Origin: Arachnopeziza araneosa
Lineage: Eukaryota; Ascomycota; Leotiomycetes; Helotiales; Arachnopezizaceae
NCBI GenBank assembly: GCA_003988855.1
Contig: QYAI01000007.1
Span: forward strand, 434,001 to 498,000
Direction of reading: 5' to 3'
Length of the DNA stretch: 64,000 nt
A program made the translations under genes and the position numbers. The first letter of the stretch is position 1. Each line of letters opens with the position of its first letter. A model generated the notes under the pieces. The model saw nothing but the letters and a program-made list of their open reading frames with translations, had not been told where the DNA came from and did not search any database. Positions 56,450 to 64,000 of the stretch are shown here, piece after piece.

Positions 56450-58215
56450 CTACAGCATAGCTTTCAAATCTTCTGCAATCTTGAATGGAGCCTCAGTCTT
56501 TCCTTTAATCTCCTCTACCGTTACTCCATCGGCAATTTCGGTAAGTGTCAACCCAGTTGCAAAATCCACCTCAAATACACCCTAGGAACGAATTAGGATG
56601 AAGTTAATTCCAATCAAGTTCGGACTTACTAGTTCTGTGATGATCATTGAAACACAAGCTTTTCCTGTCAATGGAAATGCACATTGCTTTACAATCTTGG
56701 CATTGCCCTTCTTATCCGTATGTTCCTAAACATAATATCTCAGCATGAGTATACCAGTACTTCATATGTACATTTGGGAGGTAGGGCGGAATGTCTGAGA
56801 ATTCTTGAGATATTCAGTGAAACTTACCATTGTCACGACTACTTTTGTCTTCTCAGGATTACTGACCAAGTCCATTGCGCCTCCAAATCCCTTAATTTTG
56901 CCAGGTAGCATCCAATTTGCCAAGTCACCATTTCCACTGACTTGCATAGCCCCAAGGATAGTCAGGTTGATACGACCACTTCTGATCATACCAAAACTCT
57001 CCTCGCTGCCAAATACTGCAGCACCTGGCTTCAGTGTTACAGTCTCTTTACCAGCATTGATGAGGTCTGCGTCCTCCTTCCCCTTTCCGGGGTAAGGGCC
57101 GAGTCCAAGAATTCCATTTTCAGATTGGAGCTGGACTTCTACTTCTGGGCCAACAAATGCAGGAGCCAACATTGGCATACCGATGCCCAGATTCGCATAC
57201 ATGCCATTCTTAAACTCTTTCGCAGCTCTCTTGACAATTCTCTCTCGTTTCGCTGCGGTATCGCCAGTCCCGAGCGCTGCCTTGGCTTTAGGATCATTAG
57301 GATCTGTGGCAAATGTGTATTTCTCAATATTCTTTTCTGTCGTAGATTGAATGACACGCTTGACGTAAATTCCAGGGAGATGTACGGCTTCTGGCGAGAT
57401 TTCTCCTGGTTCGACAATGTGTTCAGCTTCGACAATAGTCATTTTTGCGTTTCTGCCCATGGCACCGTTAAAGTTATTCGCTGTAAGACGAAATTGACAA
57501 TTCCCGAGCTTATCTGCCTTATACGCTTTCACAAAAGCATAGTCGCCTTTAATGGATTCTTCAAGTAGATATTGCTTCCCGTCAAAGACTTTCACATCTT
57601 TGGGATAAGAGTACACCTTGGGGGTACCATCAGGGTTGTTTTTCAACGGTAATTCCCCTGTTTGTACGACTGTGCCGAACGCTGCTGGAGTATAGAACGC
57701 AGGAATCCCCTTTCCTCCCGATGCACATCGCTCAGCTAATGTACCCTGTGGTGTAAGTTCTAATTCGACCTCCCCAGTAAGATACATCTTCTCGAAGGTC
57801 TTGTTCTCCCCGATGTAACTTGCAATCATTTTCTTGATCTGCTTTGTTTGTAATAGCTTGCCGAGGCCCGATGTGTCTGTCCCGGCATTGTTTGATACAG
57901 CTGTTATTCCTGTAATCTCTGGCTTATTGATGACTTCATCGATCAAGGTGTCTGGGACGCCGCAGAGGCCGAAGCCTCCGCACAAGACCGTACTATTGGG
58001 CTCCATATCTTTAAGAGCTTCAGCAGCTGAAGGATAAACTTTGTTGATTTCATAACGCCGAGCCGTGGAAGCAAATGTGCGAGCCAAGGAAGATGATTGC
58101 TAAAGCAGTCAGTGATGCCCCAGCAAACGTACTCTTGGAGAAATGTGCTATACGGTACCTTATTAGTATTTCTGCTAAAAGCTCTCGCAGTTCGAAAAAA
58201 AGCTGTTGACGACAT
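56450..58215 (-). CDS. Succinyl-CoA:3-ketoacid CoA-transferase (SCOT), mitochondrial
   Basis: Moves CoA between succinyl-CoA and acetoacetate or related acids in the mitochondrial matrix. Exons 58215-58159, 58099-56828, 56725-56630, 56581-56450; 518 aa. The first exon gives presequence MSSTAFFRTARAFSRNTNK, followed by LARTFASTARRYEINKVYP. The alpha part has VLCGGFGLCGVPDTLI and a GGKGIPAFYTPAAFGT segment; the beta part has YANLGIGMPMLAPAF and the catalytic glutamate in QSENGILGLGPYPG. The end (KTEAPFKIAEDLKAML) is family-typical. Alpha and beta halves are fused, as in other eukaryotic enzymes. In fungi, close relatives can act as acetate or propionate CoA-transferases, so the exact acceptor is uncertain. 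Divergent from PRI1. Confidence 0.94.
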
Positions 58216-58702
58216 TTTAGATTATGAAAGAAACCACGCGAGAAAATAGAAACCCTCCAGAGCTCACTGATGTGATCAATTGACAAGTAAGCTTACGCCG
58301 ATGTCAAACCTGGGGAAGTGGGCAAAATACTCTCCCGCCTGTTGCTAAGCCGAGCAAGCAGGCGATGCCGGCCGGAATTGTTCCGCTATCGGATCACGAG
58401 CTTCGAGGCAATAATAATTTTATTCCCTTACCTAGGTAGGACTCAATATGCGCTCTCTTTGAGATTCCTGTTCCTCGTTGTCTGTGACTTCCAAACCTGG
58501 CAATTTAGGATTCCTGATGCTATTCAGAGAGTAGTAGATTCGTGATGGAAATTTAGGAGATGCCTGGGTCTTGCTTACCAACGGCCTTGGCGCGAAACCA
58601 CTCATCACGAACGCTACGCGCGGCGCGTCTCCCCTCGTCAATATTGCAGTGTGAAATTGACGTCCCATTTTCAGATTCTTTCCATTGATTCCTACCTACA
58701 GA
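58216..58702. promoter_or_regulatory. Divergent promoter region of SCOT and PRI1
   Basis: 487 bases between start codons. An ACGCGCGGCGCGTC-type GC-rich stretch at about 58615-58630 contains CGCG elements close to MluI cell-cycle-box-like ACGCG on both strands, which would suit a replication gene such as PRI1. This is inference from a short motif. Confidence 0.4.
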
Positions 58703-60459
58703 ATGCCCCATTCAGTGTCGCCTGAGACTCTTAAAATGCTTGACGAAGAAATGACCATTCCTTCTGGGACTAACGATGACGGAACCCAAACCACTGAAGG
58801 TACTGCCGTTGCAGAGAACTCGCAGCACAGTGGAGATAGTCAAACAAACGACGTGGATCATGACATGACCATAGCTGAGGTTGAGCCAGAAGAAACAGAT
58901 GCTCCAGCATTGGCTGTCAAAGAAGAGATGAAACCTGAAGTCAAACTCGAGGATCTGTTTGCGGACATTGAATCAGATGAAGACTTTCCAAGCTCGGCGG
59001 ATGTAGATTTGAAAACCTCAAGCTCACCGCCAGAGGTTCCGGTGTCTCCAGTGTAGGTTATCTTCCACCAGATGAACTCTCCTCTAACGGCGCAGCCATA
59101 TTGGTCCAACCTCGAGAGCTTCGGACCCCGAAGTAATGCGATCATTCTACCAACGCCTGTTCCCATGGCGATATCTTTTCCAATGGCTCAATCACTCCCC
59201 AACACCTTCGAACGACTTTGGTCACCGTGAATTCGCCTTTACACTACAGAATGAGGCGTACCTAAGATACCAATCTTTCCCAACGGCTGACCTGTAAGTT
59301 GGTCTCAAAAATTATGTGGTAGATTTGCTAACAGATCCAGCCTTCGAAAAGATGTTCTTCGTCTGAATCCTTTCCGATTCGAAATCGGGCCAGTCTACAG
59401 CACAAATCCACGGGATAAGAAGACTCTCCGAAAGGCTTCTGCTTTCAAACCAGTCAGCAAGGAATTGTGTTTTGATATAGATTTAACTGATTACGATGAT
59501 ATTCGAACTTGCTGCGAAAAGGCGAATATCTGCAACAAATGCTGGCAGTTTATTACGATGGCTATCAAAGTTGTCGACGTTGCTTTGCGGGATGATTTCG
59601 GCTTCAAGCATATCCTGTGGGTCTATTCTGGGCGAAGAGGAGCCCATGCCTGGGTCTGTGATAAGAAAGCCAGACAAATGGATGACCAAAAGAGAAGAGC
59701 GATTGCTGGTTATTTGGAAGTTATCAAAGGTGGAGCTCAAGGAGGGAAGAGAGTTAACGTCAAGAGGCCACTCCATTCCCATGTAGCGTAGGTATTTGCT
59801 TGAAGTTGTCGAGACTTGCTAACAGTTAACATAGCCGAAGTCTTGACGTCTTGAAGACACACTTTCAGACAGATATTCTTCAAGATCAGGACCCCTGGGA
59901 GACGGATGATAAGTTCAACCGCCTTCTCGAACTACTACCAGACAAGACTTTGAATGACGCTTTACGGAAGAAGTGGAATTCAGCTCCAGGCCGTGCCTCA
60001 ACAGCTAAATGGGCAGATATCGATGTTCTTGCAAAAGCCGGAACAAGCAAATCTTTAGATACCAAAGCTTTGCTTGAGGCTAAACAAGATATTGTACTTG
60101 AGTATACGTACCCACGATTGGATATCGAAGTGAGCAAGCATCTCAACCATTTGCTAAAAAGTCCCTTTGTTGTCCACCCAGGAACGGGAAGAGTTTGTGT
60201 GCCAATTAATACCAAACACTGTGAGGAATTCGACCCACTAGGTGTGCCGTCAGTGACCGATCTCCTTCGAGAAATCGATGAATGGGAGAAGCCAGACGAG
60301 CTGGAAGAAGACGGAAAATCTATTCAGGATTGGGAGAAGACCAGCTTGAAACCCTATGTCGAATATTTTAGATCTTTTGTCTTGGCGTTGATGAAAGATG
60401 AAAAGGAGGCCAGAGTTAAAAGAGAACGAGAGGAGAACGGGGAATCAATGGAGTTTTGA
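58703..60459 (+). CDS. PRI1: DNA primase small catalytic subunit
   Basis: Synthesises RNA primers within DNA polymerase alpha-primase. Exons 58703-59052, 59117-59293, 59341-59787, 59835-60459; 532 aa. About 115 acidic, low-complexity residues precede the conserved part, which starts ASDPEVMRSFYQRLFPW. Catalytic aspartates lie in ELCFDIDLTDYDDIRTCC, the zinc-binding cysteines in CCEKANICNKCW, and the SGRRGAHAWVCD motif binds nucleotide. The later RPLHSHVARSLDVL and KHLNHLLKSPFVVHPGTGRVCVPI segments are primase-typical. The start was set at the first ATG after in-frame non-ATG codons. No anomaly beyond the long acidic leader. Confidence 0.95.
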
Positions 60460-61096
60460 TAGAAATATATGAGATATTTCATTGGAGTTATTTTTGAGTA
60501 ATCACGATTGATGTTTGTTTCGCTTTGGTTGCGCGTGTTGTAAAGGAGAAGTTAGGTACGACTTGGGACTCTCACATGATCGACATTTCCTAGGTTTCGA
60601 TTTCAATTTGCGTTATCACGTGATCATCTCCGCGGCTTTCTTAGCGCGCTTCGCTAAATCGACCGCCAAACTTTATGGAAGCAATACTCAACTTCATCTT
60701 GATCTTTGACACATAAACAAATCTAAATCCTTTGCGCAATAGGCACCGCACACTCTCAATACTCAATCACCATTCCCAATCCCGCGCGAAACCTTACAAT
60801 CAACAATCTCTACAAGAATCCGCCTCCCTAAACCTACTAGATACATAAGGTTCTCACCATTGTCCGCCTCCTTCCCCTCCGCCTCGACTTCCGGCGCCTA
60901 CCTTCTGCGACTTCCGTGTCTAAGCTCCTCTGCTACCACACAGACTTCCCTACTTGCCCTGAACATTGTGTCGTGTCAATAAGAACCTCTCTCCACATCG
61001 CAGCTTTGGTCTTTGACCCATTACTTCGCTCTCGCTGCCCCCACACAGGAATAGTCGGTCAACATCACCCCCAAGAAAACATCCGCACACACAAAC
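60460..61096. other. Intergenic region with long pyrimidine-rich DHH1 leader
   Basis: 637 bases between PRI1 and DHH1. From about 60720 it becomes C/T- and CA-rich with few G, typical of a long 5' UTR of a highly expressed fungal gene. No gene seen. Confidence 0.5.
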
Positions 61097-62790
61097 ATGA
61101 CAGACGCTCTAGCACAGCAACTTAGCTCTACTAAACTCGGGTCCGTCGTCCGAATGTATACCATTACGATTGAACTGTTTCATTAACAGATATTTAGAGA
61201 TGCTGCTTCATCCGAAGACTGGAAAGCTGGTCTGGTGATTCCAACTAAGGATACAAGACAACAGACTGAGGTGCAGCGACGTGATAGATCTGATTTATCT
61301 CGTGCTAACTGTTCAACTAGGATGTTACTGCGACGAGAGGACTTGAGTTTGAGGAATTTGGCCTAAAGCGAGAACTATTGATGGGCATATTTGAAGCTGG
61401 ATTTGAGAAGCCTTCACCGATCCAAGAAGAATCGATCCCCGTTGCTCTTACTGGACGAGATATCCTAGCCCGAGCCAAGAACGGTACTGGCAAGACCGCT
61501 GCCTTTGTGATCCCCGCACTTCAAAGAATTAATTCAAAAGTCAACAAAGTCCAAGCTCTAATTTTAGTTCCCACACGAGAGTTAGCCATGCAGACATCTC
61601 AAGTTTGTAAGACGCTCGGAAAAAATCTTGGTATCAATGTAATGGTTACCACTGGGGGCACCTCCCTTCGAGACGACATTGTGCGGCTGGCTGAGCCCGT
61701 ACATGTGATTGTTGGGACACCTGGACGAATTCTCGACCTAGCTGGAAAAGGTGTCGCAGATCTTAGCGAATGTCCAACATTTATTATGGATGAAGCCGAT
61801 AAACTTCTCTCTCCCGAATTTACCCCTGTCATCGAACAACTCCTCCAATTCCACCCAAAGGATAGACAGGTCATGCTCTTCAGTGCCACCTTTCCGATTA
61901 CTGTTAAGTCTTTCTCCGATAAGAATATGTCTGACCCATACGAAATCAACCTTATGGATGAACTCACGCTTCGTGGCATTACACAATACTATGCCTTCGT
62001 CGAGGAGAAAGACAAGGTTCACTGCCTTAACACCCTCTTCTCCAAACTTCAAATCAACCAATCTATTATCTTCTGCAACTCTACCAACCGTGTCGAACTG
62101 CTTGCTAAGAAGATTACTGAACTTGGATATTCATGCTTCTACAGCCACGCGCGTATGCTCCAAACAAATCGTAATCGAGTCTTCCACGATTTCCGCAACG
62201 GTGTTTGCCGTAACTTAGTCTGTTCGGATCTCCTCACTCGTGGTATTGACATTCAAGCTGTTAATGTTGTCATCAACTTTGATTTCCCTAAGAATGCCGA
62301 AACATACCTTCATCGTATTGGTCGATCGGGTCGTTTTGGACATCTCGGCCTCGCAATCAACCTCATCAACTGGGAAGATCGATTCAATCTATATAATATT
62401 GAACGAGACCTCGGAACCGAAATTCAACCAATCCCTCAGACCATAGACAAGAATCTCTACGTTTATGATAGTCCCGAGAACATTCCGAGACCAGTATCCA
62501 ACTTTCAGACGAATCGTCAATCGTCTACTCGGGAGCCACGGGAATCAACTCCACGCGAACAGCAGGGTCCTCGGTCGGGAAACACAAGCCATTATAATGG
62601 AGCACGTCAGAATGGTGCCGGCGCGAGTCAAGGACAGAGAAATTCCCAGAACCAACGTCAGGGACAAACCTTCTCACGTGGCGGTGGAAGATTCGAACAG
62701 AACAACCGACGAGGTGGTGGGCAGCCTGGCCAAAGACAGAATGGTGAAAGCCAGAGAGGTGGCCGTGGTCAATCCACGCCTGCTCAATAG
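61097..62790 (+). CDS. DHH1: DEAD-box RNA helicase Dhh1 (DDX6 type)
   Basis: Activator of mRNA decapping and translational repressor, found in P-bodies. Exons 61097-61140, 61198-61270, 61321-62790; 528 aa. MTDALAQQLSSTKLG joins DAASSEDWKAGLVIP as in other fungal Dhh1. Motifs in order: Q motif GFEKPSPIQEESIP, motif I AKNGTGKT, PTRELA, TPGR, motif II DEAD in FIMDEADKLL, SAT, then SIIFCNSTNRVELLAKKI, VCSDLLTRGIDI and motif VI HRIGRSGRFG. The tail after residue 420 is Gln/Asn/Gly/Arg-rich with RGG-like repeats (SRGGGRFEQNNRRGGGQPGQ), a low-complexity region expected to aid granule formation. Full length and intact. Confidence 0.97.
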
Positions 62791-64000
62791 CCTTCTCACC
62801 TCAGCGAACAAGTTTGTGGGTGTCCGTGTTTGACTTTGTACATATTACTTTCTTACCTTTCCATTTCGGCGATACACTCGAAGTGGTTTCTCCTAGCGAT
62901 TCTAACCTTGTGTATTGATTTTGCTTTGAATGTTCTTCTCGGCCACTTTGATACTACTTGGGAAGCATTACTTGGGGGGACTTTCTTCTTTGTACCATAT
63001 CACCATTTCTTTTATATCCTCCAATTATGCCTCTCGGGTCGGATGAGGAGTAGCGGACAGCAAAAGTTCAGCGGCTCGATCTGATGTTATGACTGGATGG
63101 GTGGCGTTTATGGAGTGTTTGGAAGGTATCACTTTCCATCAGTGGTGTCTGGGCGTTGGCTATCTGCAAGAAGAGCATTTCTTGATGGCGTCTGCAGAGA
63201 GCTTGGTTGCATAACTCTTGAGGCTCATACTTTATGAGCTATTGGTAGATGAGGATGGGAACGGATTGTCACATCTCGGCGTGGTGTCGGCAGACTAGAT
63301 CGCCTAAAGAATGGATGAGTGGAAGCAGAGAAGCGGTAGAGTCCGGTCTTGATGAGCCAGGACGGTCACCTGTCAAGTGATCGGCATCGGTAGAGCTCAA
63401 CCTCGTAATGGGAGCGAGAAGGAGGGAGTGTGGAGGAGTGCAAGGATGGAGGAGAAATCACAAATCAAGAAAAAGACAAAAAACTTGAGGAGAACAATGG
63501 ATGAATGCTGATCTTGGTAACTTGGAACGTTCGTCTAGAGAATACAATATCTTCTCCTCATTCTCGACTTGTTCCACGTGAAATGGCCGTGTATGCTGGC
63601 CCTCGGAACCAGTTGATCCCATGCATTAATACCAAGGTAAAACAGGCCTCTGTCAGTCGCTTTGTTGTTCGCTCCGAGGTCGCCTTCTTCTGCACCGTAT
63701 TCTGGAAAGCACGGTAATCGTACCAGGCCTTGTAACATGGCTGGTTGCCTTTCAGCCGAGGGCTTCGACATCATCTCCCGAAGAATAACGTGGACGTTCC
63801 GTCGTTTTCGGGTCCAATCTCCGCTCCGAGGTGGTGCCATTAAGTACTTGGGTACGTGATGGAGGTGAGTCCCAGCGGCGTCGCAGCATCCACACCAGTC
63901 TCACAACGCATCCTGACGGTGGCGGTTGATCATGGACTCAACGATTTTGCAGGTTTCCTGGGCCGTAGAAGTTCGACGGACATGTGTGGCATTTCGCGAT
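62791..64000. other. Region downstream of DHH1 to window end
   Basis: 1.2 kb with no recognised gene. A 101-codon ATG frame on the minus strand (63840-63535) has no family resemblance. The first few hundred bases are presumably the DHH1 3' UTR. Confidence 0.5.

Noticed and set aside
63535..63840. 101-codon minus-strand ATG frame near the window end
   Set aside because: Translation has no known motif; probably chance in GC-balanced DNA.

Overview
This window comes from the nuclear genome of a filamentous ascomycete (Pezizomycotina). The evidence is many short introns of about 45-115 bases with GTRNGT donors, CTRAC-type branch sites and YAG acceptors; fungus-only protein families (RTA1-like, 2EXR, fungal-type GH1 with its N-terminal extension, fungal transcription-factor domain, fungal P450); and single-copy eukaryotic housekeeping genes. 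The overall look suggests Leotiomycetes or a relative, but this rests on recall of similar proteins and is only a guess. No tRNA, rRNA, CRISPR array or intact transposon was recognised. All gene models below were built by hand-splicing the reading frames; splice sites are inferred from frame continuity and family conservation, not from transcripts.

Layout. 1-5.1 kb: the 5' part of a CaiB/BaiF (AMACR-like) CoA-transferase gene (-), a LovD-like serine hydrolase (+) and a type II membrane GH47 alpha-1,2-mannosidase (-). 6.3-9.4 kb: succinate dehydrogenase cytochrome b subunit (-) and a quinate-permease-like MFS transporter (-). 10.5-15.5 kb: secreted GH1 beta-glucosidase (+) and nucleoporin Nup37 (+). 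16.4-27.4 kb is the most accessory-looking stretch: an RTA1-like membrane protein (-), a cytochrome P450 (+), a short metacaspase (-) and a membrane acyltransferase-3 protein (+), separated by 1-2 kb spacers that hold an inverted repeat, a microsatellite, a 30-bp minisatellite and a heptamer cluster. 27.4-36.5 kb: a fungal transcription-factor-domain protein (+), a GFA-fold protein with a missing zinc ligand (-) and the large APC/C subunit Apc1 (+).

37.6-38.4 kb holds a single-pass membrane protein gene whose frame is interrupted by two stops (pseudogene, readthrough or an unusual intron). 38.8-41.5 kb: a mitochondrial LEA/CsbD-like protein (-), a mitochondrial enoyl-CoA hydratase (-) and an ankyrin-repeat protein (+). 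42.8-48.8 kb: chaperonin CCT6 (+) and a second, much longer GH47 mannosidase (+) sharing intron positions with the first. 49.8-62.8 kb: a small fungal protein (-), the mitochondrial ABC transporter Atm1 (-) head-to-head with Aim24 (+), a 2EXR protein (-), mitochondrial succinyl-CoA:3-ketoacid CoA-transferase (-) head-to-head with DNA primase subunit Pri1 (+), and the DEAD-box helicase Dhh1 (+).

The genes do not form one pathway or an evident biosynthetic cluster: most are housekeeping. Recurrent themes are mitochondrial function (Sdh3, Atm1, Aim24, SCOT, enoyl-CoA hydratase, LEA-like) and N-glycan trimming (two GH47 enzymes). I did not find a convincing undescribed system; the best leads are the two-stop reading frame at 37.6-38.4 kb, the TCCGAGT heptamer cluster before the P450, the minisatellite with two adjoining hairpins, and the GFA-fold protein with a substituted ligand.
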